64,000 bases of DNA from Myxocyprinus asiaticus (GCF_019703515.2 NC_059368.1:33568735-33632734), one strand, 5' to 3'; shown: positions 41,723 to 53,410, counted from the stretch's first letter. Numbers and translations are program-made. The notes: generated by a model from the letters alone, not told the origin.

Positions 41723-42290
41723 ATGGTCAACGAGCCTACTCCCACGCCTGTCTCAGCCATCCCAGAGCCAGCGCCTGAGTCCCCGGCTGCCTTGACCTCT
41801 GAGCCCTCTGAGTCCTCGGCCGCCTTGACCTCCGAGCCCTCGGATGCCTTGACCTCTGAGCCCTCTGAGTCCCCGGCCACATTACATCTGAGCCTCCAGT
41901 GGCTCCGACCCCTGAGCCTCTGCCTCCATCAGTTCCGCCCCCTGAGACACTGCCTCCAGTGGCTCCGAGCTTCCTCCTCCAGTGGCTCCGCCCTCTGAGC
42001 CTCCTCCCTGGCCTCCTGGTCCGCTCTTGTCTCCAGACCCTCCGCTGGCTCCGCCCTGGTCTCCTGGTCCACCCTTGTCTGTGGGCCCTCCGCTGGCTCC
42101 GCCCTGGTCTCCTGGTCCACCCTGGTTTCTATGACCTTTGCCAACTCCGCCCTGGTCTCCTAATCTGCTCTGGTCTCCGGGCCCTCTGCCGGCTTCACCC
42201 TGGTCTCCTGGTCCACCCTGGTCTTCCGGCCGTCTGCCAGTCCTTATTCCCCTAATCATTTTTGTTTAGAGCATCAAGAGCCACCCTTAC
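41723..42290 (+). pseudogene. Pro/Ser/Glu-rich tail of the gag-like protein
   Basis: The frame 41723-41998 reads MVNEPTPTPVSAIPEPAPES, then repeated ALTSEPSES/ALTSEPSD units. From about 41900 the units become 'PSGSAPEPPP'-like and 'GGPGDQGGAS' in other frames, a sign of repeat decay with frameshifts. The stretch ends near 42290 with CACCCTTACAGGGTGAATC before the 3' LTR. A similar protein is encoded on the minus strand at 59.7-60.8 kb. Confidence 0.55.
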
Positions 42291-42300
42291 AGGGTGAATC

Positions 42301-42816
42301 TGTAACTTGTTCTGTAGTGTCTGAGTCTTTGTACTCTTATTTTGAAGTGTCATTGTTTATTTCCTGTTCCTGTTTCATTTTCATGTGATCTCCTGTTCCC
42401 TTATGTGATCTCTTGTTCCTTGTGTCTTGTTCTCACTTGTTTATGTTCATGAATCTTGTTATCCTGTTATCAGTTCTGTTATGTCATTGGTTCATGTGTT
42501 TATTGTCTTGTTATTTTGTTATTAGTTCAGTCTTGTGATTGGTTGTCTTGTTTACTTGTTACCCATGTCTGTGTATTTAAGCCCAGATGTTTGTCATTGT
42601 CCTTTGTCATCTATTGATCTTGTAATGTGGTAGTTGTCTAAGTCAAGTCAAGTCAAGTCTCTGGTTGATTTCTGGTTTTGATTTTACTTTGTATTTCACA
42701 TTTGTTTGGATTCACATCTTGTAAATAAAACTGCACTTGGGTTCTACACATCATCATCATCTTAATCTGTTCCTGTCATCTTGCTCCTTGCTCCTTGTTG
42801 CCTGCTACTCGTTACA
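42301..42816 (+). repeat. 3' LTR of the non-autonomous element
   Basis: 516 bp, TGTAACTTG...CGTTACA. It contains GTGTATTTAAGCCCAG (TATA-type), three TCAAG repeats near 42643 (AAGTCAAGTCAAGTCAAG) and AATAAAACTGCACTTGGG. Confidence 0.9.
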
Positions 42817-42909
42817 ATATGTCTTTAATAAATGGTTCGCTGGTGTCCACTTTACATTAAGGTACACTTTCCCTAGCTTACAAATGTTAGTAAGTCATTA
42901 ATACAGTGA

Positions 42910-43932
42910 ATGGTTCATGGATAACTCAATAAGTTAGCCATGGCTGTTCAGCTTGCATACCTTTTTTGAGGTTGCTAAATAAGTTTGTAAATCCACCTTA
43001 CTTTCAGACTTGTACTAGAAAGTGCAGATATTGTTACTTAATTTATAAATGAGCCCTAAAATGAAGGTTCCCTGAATATAGATATACTTTTGATAAATGA
43101 AAGAAATCAGAGTTACCGGTATTGTTGTGGATAAGCATGAAGACTTGACAGGTGTTTGGCTGAGACATTCCAACTTTGATACGCAGGTTACCACTCTGAG
43201 TAGTGGCATTCTTTTGTCAAAAACTTGACAAGCAAAGTGACATGAGTCATGAATACATTAACAAAACCCTTATACATTATTATCCCTATTTTAGTCTTTT
43301 TTATGGTATTTTTGCTGTATCATGACATAAATAATTGATTGACATTTCATGATTTTGATTAAAACAAGTATGAATAGGTACTGCATGATGTTCACCCTTT
43401 TTATTCATGTTGTTATAACTGCACATCAATTATTTATAATGCATTTGTAGATGAGTTATTAGTCATTAATAAACTCCTTTACAAACCCTTTACAAAGGGA
43501 ACCTTAATGTAAAATGTTACCGAAATGTATTAATTTCAGGGATTTTCATTAGCTACATACATTTACAACATTTAAAAAAAGAATAAAAACAAGATCAAAT
43601 TGCCTTAAAATAAACCTTTAGACACCAGGTCTCATGGATCAGGAAAAGTTTGCAGTGCATAGTGTCAAACAGGTGTTTAGAAAAGTGTTGTGGTAGTTTT
43701 TGATATTATTTAGTGTTTTGGGAGAAAATAAAATCAATGGAGCCTTTAACCCCATGGAGCCTTTAGCCCTGTTGTACCCTACTTTTTAGAATTTAAATAG
43801 TGGTCACTGTGGCTGAGATGCATAGTATATAGTAGAGCTATAAATTAAAAATGGCTATTTACAATATACTAATATGCCATAATAAATATGTTTCTCTGTC
43901 GCTGCTATTGTTTATATGCATGGCTTACATAT
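42910..43932. other. Intervening sequence, no gene seen
   Basis: Ordinary AT-rich sequence apart from the repeat end near 43475-43522. Confidence 0.45.
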
Positions 43933-43936
43933 TTAA

Positions 43937-44299
43937 AGGTGCACTCAGTAATTTTTTACCCATTATAAAAGTTTTACTTCTAAAGAAATGAATTGTAATT
44001 TAATGAGGACTCCAGTCATATCAGTAATATAAAAGCTGTTTTGTTCTACATGGGGCAGGGGCACCCTCATGGGGGATGCCATATTAGAATCACATGAACA
44101 GTTGAATACTACTCACAATATCTCAGTAACCATCTTGTTACTGGACACTTTCACTCTTGGATTAAATTAATCATGGCTGATTGTGAAAAGTGAATTTCTA
44201 CAAATTGAAAACTATTGATTTTGAATTATGCTGCATCCACACCACTAGGTGTCACTCTAAGTCCAAGATGACACAAGCAAAAAGTTACTGAGTGCACCT
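43937..44299. mobile_element. TTAA-flanked MITE, AGGTGCACTCAG ends
   Basis: TTAA (43933-43936), AGGTGCACTCAGTAATTTTT at the left end, AAAAAGTTACTGAGTGCACCT at the right end, TTAA (44300-44303). The inverted ends are perfect over at least 15 bp. 363 bp, non-coding. Confidence 0.85.
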
Positions 44300-44303
44300 T
44301 TAA

Positions 44304-45008
44304 AGATATTGAGGGAGGGGCACGTGTCACATTGAAAAACACATTATAATAAATGGACATAGATATTTCTCCACATAACACATAACCCCCCTCAATTCGT
44401 ACAGTAATTCTGTTTGAATAATATGTGTGTAATGCAAGAACAAAAACAAGGATGACCAAGATTAGACACACTAAAGCACAATGAAGCGTGACGAATACAG
44501 ACCACTGTTGAACAGAAAGATTCATGTGTAATAAAACAGATGTACAGCTAATTTATTTGTCTGTGTAAAGTGTTTTTACAGGAGCAAAGAGAAAGCTGCT
44601 ACTGTTTTTGTAAAGCATTGAGGGTTGGGCAAAGGTGCCACACTATCCCTTGAAAATCAAACAACCAAATTTTAGACATATCTTCCTCTCTTGTTGCTAA
44701 TCACTGGTGTGGCATAGCACCATATGTTCACAAAGGTTAATGATCAGTTAAATAAAAGCCCTTCAGACACAATCACATGCCCCACGTGTCTTAAAATTTT
44801 AATTATTAATAATTAATATTACTTATTGCATTATACATTAGCAGTTTTATAAAGGCAACCCTTATGGCTTGTTGATATTTAAATTCCATGGCATATGTAT
44901 ATCTTACTTGACATCAAATAACATTATAACATAGCATGTTAAACAGATCATTAGATATTGTGCATTTAAATAGCAAGAAAAACCATGACAGTTAGATTCA
45001 TATACAGC

Positions 45009-45010
<2 letters not shown>
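44304..45010. other. Intervening sequence, no gene seen
   Basis: AT-rich with no recognised element. The minus-strand frame at 44226-44525 overlaps the MITE and is not supported. Confidence 0.5.
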
Positions 45011-45074
<64 letters not shown>

Positions 45075-45369
45075 GGCGGGTTTAAGTGGTTTACGAGGAC
45101 TTTTTTTAGGTTACAAACTGGTAATTACAAGGGTATTATGCTATAAATGTGATTTATGATGACATTTCTAGTGTCTCCATAATTCAAATCACTTAAAAAA
45201 ACATAGTAAACGATGTTTTATTGAAAATGTAAAAATGCAGAAAGTTTTTTTGTGAGGGTTAGGTTTAGGGGTAGGGTTAGAGTTAGGGGATAGAATCTAT
45301 AGTTCATACAGTATAAAAATTATTATGTCTATGGAGAGTCCTCATAATGATAGCTGCACCAACATGTGG

Positions 45370-45404
<35 letters not shown>
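45011..45404 (+). repeat. Dispersed repeat with two (TG)n runs
   Basis: TG runs at 45011-45074 and 45372-45404 bracket 'AGGTTTAGGGGTAGGGTTAG' (about 45258-45277) and 'TTATGTCTATGGAGAGTCCTCAT'. This combination is a recurrent cyprinid microsatellite-bearing repeat, by my recollection. Confidence 0.75.
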
Positions 45405-45409
<5 letters not shown>

Positions 45410-47520
45410 GAGTAACTTAAATTTCAAACCACATTTTCTTACAACACTGGAATGCTGCTTGTTCGATCAAATTAAGGGATCAGAACTAACTGTTGTGTTT
45501 GATCAACATTCATATTCAGATAGCATGAACTACTGATCTGCTTAACTCTGTAGTGTTGGTTAATGAATTATATGAATGCATATTATTAAATTACAAGTAA
45601 GAAAGTCACAGTCCACAAAGTTGCATGAAAAAGGGTGCCTCTAATTCTTGTTTAAAAAATAACTAAAAAATGCCAACATTTTATTTAAAATGTTTTCCAA
45701 TTAAAAGATTTCACATAGCACTCTCTAAATGAAATGTAGATTACAAACATTTAATTAGTTTAAGGTTGCTTCAAGAGACAAAAATGTTTAGATCAAGCTG
45801 TGATATTAGAAACAGCTTGTTTTACAACCAGGCTGAAATATCTGTGTCTGATATATATATATATACTGGTGGAATGAGTAATGAGAAGAATGCTGAGATG
45901 TGTCTGATATTATCGTGCTTGAATGTGAACATCTGCCAGTCAGAGGAGGAGAGCGAGGCGGGTGGTACCCAGCTGGCATTGCTCACCCAACTGCTTAACA
46001 GGAGAGCAAACAGAATTAGTCAAATCTAAGGCAGTGCTGATGAAGAAAAACACAGATCCATTTTCCAAACACAGCGGAGGGCAAATCATGGCACAACAGG
46101 GTACTCAGAGGACAAAGTGCAGACTTCAGTGTCGCCTTTCAAAATCTGCCCCTTTTCCAAATAGTTGTGAACACTAACCGTTGCTATCCTATTTGTGTGT
46201 GTATGCGGTCATGGAAATTCAGTTCAACAAGCTCAGGTTACCTGTGCCATTGCATGCTGCAGTGATAAATAGAAACTATAAGCAGGGCTTTCCTGGAAAA
46301 AAAGACAAGCAGAGGAGTAATAAAACAAGGATGTCTTTGCAAGAGCATCGATGCAGGCTTAAGTTCAGCAGCAGATCACTCAGAATGGTATTGTGGCTGA
46401 GTATGAGGCTTCATGTGTAACATGACTAATTTTGTAGACTGAATAAATTATGTAACACAAAAAGCAGCATTTCATGACAAAATACAGTTACACTTTACTG
46501 CAATTCTTACACAGAAAGACAACTGGCAGTTGCATTTTAGTCAGCGGAAATGTAAAGTCAGAAATGTCAGATTTTGGTTTAGAATTTTGTGCACAAAATT
46601 GACTTCCCATTCCTTTCAAGTTCCTTCTATTTTGTTGACATAAAGGTAAATTTACCTTTCATTTTGAAGATAATAGAAAACAGAAAATCAACTTGGTATG
46701 CCATAATATATTCCGGCCACAAAATCCTCATTCTGTGAATGAGATGTGTATTTCGTCCACAAAAATGGATTTTCTGGATCACAAACCTTTTCTTTTCTTT
46801 TTTTACATTCCATTTCACGACTCAGTGTGTCACAAACTGCAATTTGTCCTCAAAATGCTCAATAATCAGAGAAGAAAGGCCTAAGCATTTTATCCAAAAA
46901 AGGATAAAACCTTAGACCTTCCATTTTGAGACTCAACATGTCATTGTACATTCAAATCCATCGTAAAACACCATTAGTTTAAGCAACTGGAATTAATCCT
47001 AACATTTCTACAACATATTCTATGTACCTCATACTGTGGTACTGTAAACCCTTGGGCCTCTGTATGACCTCAGTCAATATGTGATCAGTAAATTAAATTA
47101 ATAACATTAATTTATCATGAAGCAAATATAAGAGACCATACTGATTATAACGTGTTCATTTGGGAAGGAGCGAAAACACATTGATTAGTCATGTGGCGGG
47201 AACAGCCAGACACATCCTTGCACTGCAGCATCTGGTCAGACAAAAGGATATAGAGCCCAATCAAGCACCACAGGGCTACTGAATCCACTGTTGTGGAGGG
47301 GCACCAAGAAGACCAGTACCATCAGCAGGACAAGTCTGCGAGGTGAGCTGCAAAAGGATCAACCCACAGACCATACAAGGACCTGTTAAGGAGGAGTGTC
47401 TTGCTGGGGATGCAAGAGAAAGAAGCAATGGAAGGGATTGATGACTGAAGGCACTGGTGGATACAATAATGCCCAGCAGGTTTAGACAGCTACCTGTGCA
47501 TCTGATTAGTCCACAGCCAA
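45405..47520. other. Intervening sequence, no gene supported
   Basis: AT-rich. The frames at 45766-46029, 45962-46177, 46181-46420 and 46627-46884 lack recognisable domains. A (TA)n patch lies at 45853-45866. A GC-richer non-coding stretch lies at 47190-47480. Confidence 0.45.
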
Positions 47521-47521
47521 A

Positions 47522-47745
47522 TTAAGTCAAGACAGTTTTATTTGTATTGTGCTTTTCACAATAATCGTTTCAAAGCAGTTCCTCAGAAAATCATTGTGTA
47601 ATGTCTGTAAAGTCTTAATTCTCTTAAAGTCCTTAGTGAACATTTTCAATGAAAAACTTCATTGAAAATCGTGACTTAAGGATTTTGTCTTTATGCCCCC
47701 CTGTGAGCAAGCCAAAGGCGACTGTGGCAAGAAAAAAAAAAAAAG
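47522..47745. repeat. Dispersed fish repeat with GTGAGCAAGCCAAAGGCGACTG motif
   Basis: 'CAGTTTTATTTGTATTGTGCTTTTCACAATAATCGTTTCAAAGCAG' and 'CCCCCCTGTGAGCAAGCCAAAGGCGACTGTGGCAAG' occur with the spacing of a common fish repeat. An A-run follows. 'TTTTCAATGAAAAACTTCATTGAAAA' (47645-47670) forms a small inverted repeat. Confidence 0.5.
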
Positions 47746-48290
47746 TTAGTTAGCTTGGGGTGCCAGTATTCCTCTGGCTATACAGTATGAACATAATGCC
47801 AATTAGCTATGTGTAATCACAGCCTGATCTTGTTATTATACATTGCTATTCGTGAGAAACATTTAAACATACTTAATTGTATGCTTGGATAGATGCTGAA
47901 ATGCACAGTATTTTCCTTTTGACAGCACCTAAAACAAACATTTCATGTATTTACAGCTTTTGAAACATAAAATATTTAAGAATCATAAATATCTTTATAC
48001 ATTTGTTCAAATATATTTATAATACATTTAAAATGCATTAATTTTTAATAAATTTTTGCCATTTTTATAGATCTTTTAGAATCCTTAAAGGGGACCCATT
48101 ATGCAAAATTCACTTTTACATGGTGTTTGAACATAAATGTGAGTCGGCAGTGTGTGTACACAACCACCCTACAATGTTAAGTCCACCCACTCCTCTTTCT
48201 TATACATCTATTAATCAAAAACAGTGTCTCAAAATGATCGGTTTTAATTTCTGCTCTAAAGTGACATCACTTTAGAGCAGGCCACGCCTG

Positions 48291-48533
48291 CGTCATAAGT
48301 GTTCTGTTATTGGCTGTAAAAGTGAACATAAGAGTCTTCATATACTCCCAGCATCAGAGCCACTGAAGACGCAGTGGACAAGTTTTGTTTTTGAAGCAAA
48401 TGTGCCCCAAAACATAAAATTAGTGTATGTTTGTTTAAATAATTTTACACCGGACTGCTTTGTGAATGAGGATCAATATTGTGAAGGTTGCACGGGAAAG
48501 GACAAGTCAGGAAGCTCAGACACGTCAAAGTAA
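48291..48533 (+). pseudogene. THAP-domain remnant
   Basis: The frame reads [20 protein letters not shown], then [16 protein letters not shown] and [16 protein letters not shown], ending at TAA 48531-48533. The C-x4-C pair, the Trp in KTQW, the VC-x2-NF(TPDCF) stretch and the spacing match THAP zinc fingers, where the last ligand is His (C-x2-H); here that position is Asn. No ATG is seen near the start, so this is a downstream exon or a decayed 5' end. It probably derived from a Kolobok-type transposase. Confidence 0.7.
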
Positions 48534-48759
48534 GGCTTTTATTTTCTGCCCTCTGCACAGCCTGTACACTCTCTCTAGTGTTTTCCTGGGTTCACTCAGA
48601 TAGCTTCACCAATAACAAACTCTCCATAAACTTCTTAAAAGACATGCAGCTTTTTTTAACATTCAGGACACACACCAACACTGGACTGATGCATTTTCTC
48701 TGTGCTTCTGATGGTGGCATGGCTGTTTACATGCAGCTCTCCCCAGCTCTGTCAGAGCC

Positions 48760-48813
48760 GGACTTCGAACTTGGGTGTCTGGCGCAAGAGTCTTAATTTC
48801 CACCACTGAGCCA
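48760..48813 (-). promoter_or_regulatory. tRNA-like pol III boxes (minus strand)
   Basis: Minus-strand TGGCTCAGTGG (48803-48813) fits the A box. AGTTCGAAGTCC (48760-48771) is close to the B box GGTTCGANTCC. The spacing is about 32 bases. The part between them (AAGACTCTTGCGCCAGACACCC) is tRNA-like. It could be a decayed SINE or tRNA-derived sequence next to the LTR edge. It is not an intact tRNA. Confidence 0.45.
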
Positions 48814-49394
48814 CAGAAGGGAGTTGAACCCAAAAGTCAGAGGCGTTCTTAAATGAACTCCGAAGAGTTTATTAACCCAAAAAAAAAAAAAAAAGCAAAA
48901 AGGGTACAAAAAGCAATTTCTTACTGACAACCACAAAACAGAAAAATCTTTCATCCAAAAAGGATCCAAAAGGAGAAATAAATAATCTCCAAAGAACTCA
49001 GGAAAAAGACACCAAAAAACAGCAAATATAAACACAGGGAAAAAACAATCCAAAAGGCATTCAAAGTTTAGTACTTAGAACTAGAACAGACTTACAGCAG
49101 CAACTGGCTTGGAACATCAATAACCAAGCAAAGAAACAAAAGGAAGTGATCAGCTTAAATACACAGCCCAGAAGGAGGCACATGTGAAAACAATAACACA
49201 TGATACAATGGCGGGAAACTGAAATGAAACACAATGAGGGCCTCTAATGGCCAAAATATAACATTAAAGCAAAAAACTCTGACAAGCTCACTGAAATTAG
49301 AGACAGGTTTTAGACATAATTTAGCTCCAGTGTAAGCGCCCTTACCACTTTCTCTCTCTCCGGACGGGCGCTCGACCACGCCCCCGCTGCCACA
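48807..49394 (-). repeat. Minus-strand LTR, gmr1-like family
   Basis: Minus strand starts TGTGGCAGCGGGGGCGTGGT and continues with CCGGAGAGAGAGAAAGTGGT, AAGGGCGCTTACACTGG. TTAATAAACTCTTCGGAG (about 48859-48876) gives a polyadenylation signal, and the end is ...CTTCTGTGGCTCA. Its first 70 bp resemble the LTR remnant at 37538-37690. No clear 5-bp duplication is seen; flanks are ACCAC and AATAT. Confidence 0.55.
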
Positions 49395-49837
49395 AATATA
49401 AAGCAGGATTTTCCAAAAATTTGATTCTCAAGCATGGATCAGTACCAACTGTTCGTGTTCCAGCTTCAGTATTGCTCTTTATATTTTGTTAATGTTTGCA
49501 AATCGCCTTTCCGAATGTGCTTGTTAGCTGATTCCACGGCTAATGCAGCTAAAGTTACCATTGTCTCTGACTGTATTCACGGAGACCAGAGCTATGTCGT
49601 TATTTTTATGCTTACTGTCTGTATAATAATAGGGGGCAGGGAGCAGCAACTCATTTGCATTTAAAGAGACACACATGAAAACAGCGTGTTTTAATTCCAC
49701 CTAAAAAGAGGCATTTACAACATGGTATAATAAATGATCCGTGAGGTATTTTGAGCTGAAACTTCACAGACACATTCTGGGGACACCTGAGACTTATATT
49801 ACATCTTGTAAAAAGGGCAATAATAGGTCTCCTTTAA

Positions 49838-52800
49838 TGCAGGAATATGCAGTCATATTTAATTCAAACAAAAACATCAGAATATGTCATGTCGCATTCG
49901 GTCATGGGACAAAATTTTATTATTATTTTGAAATCAGCAGGTGTTGACATTTACAGCTGTCACCAGCGCTACAGCTGATAGAGACTGTCTAAAAAAAGGC
50001 TTCAATTTCGGCCTATTTCTCACACAGAGCTCATAGATGCATCATATTTTGAAAACTACTTTTGTGTCTCATGGTAAACAAAATAAAAATTAAATGCTTA
50101 ATGAATGATTAAATGATTACACAATGTTTATACATTTTATTGTTTTAAAGTTTACTGTTGTTTAAAGTGATATAATCATCTTAAAAGAGTTGTGCCTGTG
50201 GGTGTTTCAGTCGTTCCCTTTCAGGTGGCTGTCGTAGTCCCCCCTCTCACCAGGGCCCCAGTGCACACCCTGCACTGTCTGTAATTATGCCATTGAATTA
50301 AATATATTTAGTGATTAAGTTTTTTTGGGTGGCAATTTTTAAAGCTTGAACACTGAAAGAACTGTAAGATTAATGATTAACCTTTTTGCACGTGAGTTTC
50401 TCCTGTACTAACCCTCCCCCAGCGAGTTCTTTAATGCATGCTGTAAATAAAACAAATCTTAGCTTCACAGCAGATGCACTGGAGGACAGATTATATCACA
50501 GCGGGTGCACTGAAGGTCAGATTGCATATTATCAAACATATAATGTGTTTTTTTTTATGTTTGGAATTATTTATTGTAATAAATAAGATGCGATCGCGAA
50601 CATGCTTGCCAGCTATGAGCGCCACCATACTTCCGTCGCAAACGCAAGATGGGATTCAGAGTTCGTCTCGTTACATAAGCATACAATAGGAGGAGCATAG
50701 AAGGTTCGAAATATCCCTGCCCTTCCACTTTCCCACCCCCGGAAGTGGTTGTGATGGGAGAAGGCTCGAGTGGACTGATTAGTTTGTATATTCTTTGTTT
50801 GACGTCAGAAAACCTGGTAGCAGCGCTGCATCAAAACAATGCGCTCTGACGGTAATGGCTTTATACTTTTATTTAGTGATTGTATGAAAGTTTGTAACAT
50901 ATAAAAATAAAGATATTGTGATGTTAAAAAGACTATTTGAGCAGTTGGTTCATTGTGACAACCGCTTCAGTCCCTCTTGTGCTTGTAAACAGCAGTACGA
51001 ATGCAGATCGCACTGGTTTGCTCGTACGCATCTGAGCCCAGCCTAGTGTAATCACACCGGGTTGATCATATGTGCTAAAGGGTTAAAGGGATTGTATATT
51101 TTTGGTGTCTTGTAAGTCCATCCTGAATTGACTGCAGGGGTGCAGGTAGATGCAATGTCCTAGGTTTTAGTTGATAGAACGTTTGCTGTTCGAACTGCCA
51201 AATGCTGCTGTTGGTAGCAATTTATTCTCTGCTGTGTTAGTCACAGCATGTACTTTTTTGAGGTTTACTCAAAAGATTTGGGGAAAGTAAGAAAAGCTCT
51301 GTGTCCCTTATGTCTTATGTCACAATATAGGTGGGCCCCAGCAACAATATTTTACCACATTTTTAAATTATTTAACACACAAGATTTCTACAGACACACA
51401 TGAAAAGCTACAGCTTGCCTAATAATATGGCAGACAACAATAGCTTAGGATTAGTCAGTCGTATTTTAAGGTGGGGCTTAGCAAAGGGTCAGTTTTCAAG
51501 TTAAAACCTGGGCTTTGAGAAATACCACCAACATTCATAAACATAACTCCGGTTTGAGAGATAAATCTATTGATCTCATTTTGTTTTCTGTTTACCAGCA
51601 ACCATAGAAACCTTAAACATCAATGATGTTACTGTTCATACTCTTTAGAGTTAATTGTGACCTCAGTAATATTCAGTGGGTCACAAAAGCAAATATGACA
51701 CACCTCCAGTCCATTTGAAGATTTAGAGTCAAATCCAGCACTACCCATGTTTCCAAGGCGACCGTTCCTCACACTGATGTTGGGCTGCATTTTTCTTCCA
51801 CATGTTGGAACTGAAGCAAGTGCTCAGGCTTGGAAAGTGTGGCATCATCTCTGGTTTTTATTTAAAATAATGAGCCCCATGCTTGTGGTTTTATGGCCAC
51901 TGCTGTGCAGCTGAAACCCCCAGTGAGAGCTTCTGCATGAGAGGTTCTTGAGTTGTGATTGTTAGGGAGATTTTTAGGCTGCTGAATTACACAAATATGC
52001 CAGCCGCTCCTTCTCCAGACAGAACCACCTAACCACCAAAGATATTTTGACTTGATCATAATTCCCACATTTGTTCCCTATAAATGATAAACTATTAGGC
52101 TAATCAGTTCATTTATTATACAACCACAATAAGCAATTTCTGGAATGAAAGGATGCAATTTTAAATTTCCCTCTGTAAGCATTAAATAAATTAAAGGATG
52201 ATATCATGATATATATTGTAATAAAATAGTTCATTGTACTATGCAAACATGTTTCAAAACTCAAATTTGTGGTCACACTTGTGTCTTTAACTACCATGTA
52301 CTTACCTTGGAATACATATAATACAATGTATTTATTGTGTAACTACATGTTGTTCGCAAAATTCTCACAAGATTCACATTTGCAACTACTGAGGTTGAGG
52401 TGCAGGTAGATTTAGAAGTAGGAGCAGGGTTAGGGTTAGGTCTAGGTTTTGGGGTTCGGTTAACAGTGTAACTACAGATGTAATTAAATCAGGTACTTTA
52501 CAAATATGTCCAATGCAACATCACATATGTACATAACAAGTACATTGTATCAAATTATTAAGTATAAAGTGGGTTAAAATTATCAAAAAGGATAATTTAT
52601 TAAATACGCTGCAAGTACACAATGTCAACAACACATTCAAGATTTAGAAACTTGATATGCCTAATAACATTAAGACAATACAGAGAAAGTCTCTGCTGAA
52701 TGTCTCAATAGGGTTGCCACACGTGCCGTAAAATACGGGATCAACACATTTTTAAAGATGAAAAATCGCAAATCTTTGTCCCGCAATTTAAACTGGTCAG

Positions 52801-53410
52801 ATGGCGTCACGGTGAAATTGACAATCAAGATTGTTAATTTAACATTGATATTTGTAGTAAATGTTGCCTAATGCGGGTAAGGGACCATCTAAAAAGTCCA
52901 CACATTGTACTAAAATGTCCTAAAACTGTCGTGGGTGTGATAAGGCACCTAAGTGTCCAATTTTGCCACTTGTGCAGAAACCGTCCAATTCTGCATGATG
53001 GCACCAAAGGTGCCCCCTCACGGTAAGAGACCCTATTGATTAAATGAGAAAACATTGTCATCAGTTATCAATCTTTGAATATTATGTTATGTGTTTAATC
53101 TGAAAGTTTTACTAATAAATATATGAGTGTGATATTACATTATACAGTCATATATAATATATATTTTAGATCCCCTAACCCAACCTCATATCTAAACCTA
53201 ACTGATAATCAACATTATAAAACATAAAAGAGACATATACATCATCTGATATACATTACACTATTTATATATATTTTTAAGCACCCAACCGCACATTTGT
53301 GCCTAAACCTAACCAGTTCTCAACAATAGAAAAGATGTAACAAGCAGATAAAGTATAGTCACGATCATTTATTTTTTAAAATTCACTGTAATAAAAAGAT
53401 ACTAAAAGAA
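49838..53410. other. Intervening sequence with small repeats
   Basis: No gene supported. At 52430-52460 'GGGTTAGGGTTAGGTCTAGG' is telomere-like but degenerate. At 52705-53039 a candidate MITE has 10-bp inverted ends (TCAATAGGGT and ACCCTATTGA) around 'GTGCCGTAAAATACGGGA'. Frames at 50386-50586, 51862-52068 and similar have no recognised domain. Confidence 0.45.

Larger units (their letters stand above)
39926..42816 (+). mobile_element. Non-autonomous LTR retrotransposon with gag-like ORF and Pro/Ser-rich tail
   Basis: Two LTRs (39926-40329 and 42301-42816) both start TGTAAC and end TTACA. They flank an internal region with a gag-like frame, a nested TRIM-like element (40492-41676) and a Pro/Ser/Glu-rich frame. 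Flanking pentamers ATAAG (39921-39925) and ATATG (42817-42821) match at 4 of 5 positions, a probable target duplication. No protease, RT or integrase is present, so it depends on another element. Confidence 0.85.
39797..43520. repeat. Dispersed repeat with tandem units, interrupted by the LTR element
   Basis: Units of about 68 bp, 'ATGGTTCACAGGTGTCCACTTTACATTAAGGTACA...TAGCTTATTAATGTTAGT', occur at 39797, 39864 and, after the LTR element, 42834. At about 43475-43522 'GGGAACCTTAATGTAAAATGTTACC' is the reverse of the TTTACATTAAGGT core. This looks like the far end of one MITE with GGTAACA...-type ends. The LTR element of 39926-42816 lies within this array. Confidence 0.55.
48085..49837 (+). mobile_element. 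Kolobok-like TTAA element with THAP remnant, split by an LTR
   Basis: TTAA (48085-48088) then AGGGGACCCATTATGCAAAA at the left. AATAATAGGTCTCCT then TTAA (49834-49837) at the right. The ends are inverted repeats with few mismatches. The left half carries a THAP-type coding remnant (48300-48533). A minus-strand LTR of about 590 bp sits in the middle (48807-49394). TTAA target, AGGGG ends and THAP fit the Kolobok superfamily. Confidence 0.75.

Noticed and set aside
45766..46420. Host gene exons in 45.8-46.4 kb
   Set aside because: Short frames in different phases, no paired splice sites that keep frame and no recognised domain.
47190..47480. Possible exon in a locally GC-richer stretch
   Set aside because: Stops in all frames within about 60 codons and no conserved motif.
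48734..48830. Functional tRNA gene
   Set aside because: A and B boxes are present, but stems do not close and the acceptor arm is missing.
52430..52460. TTAGGG-like telomere repeats
   Set aside because: Only about two to three degenerate units within AT-rich sequence; similar GGTTAGGG wording at 45.26 kb belongs to a dispersed repeat. Not a true interstitial telomere array.
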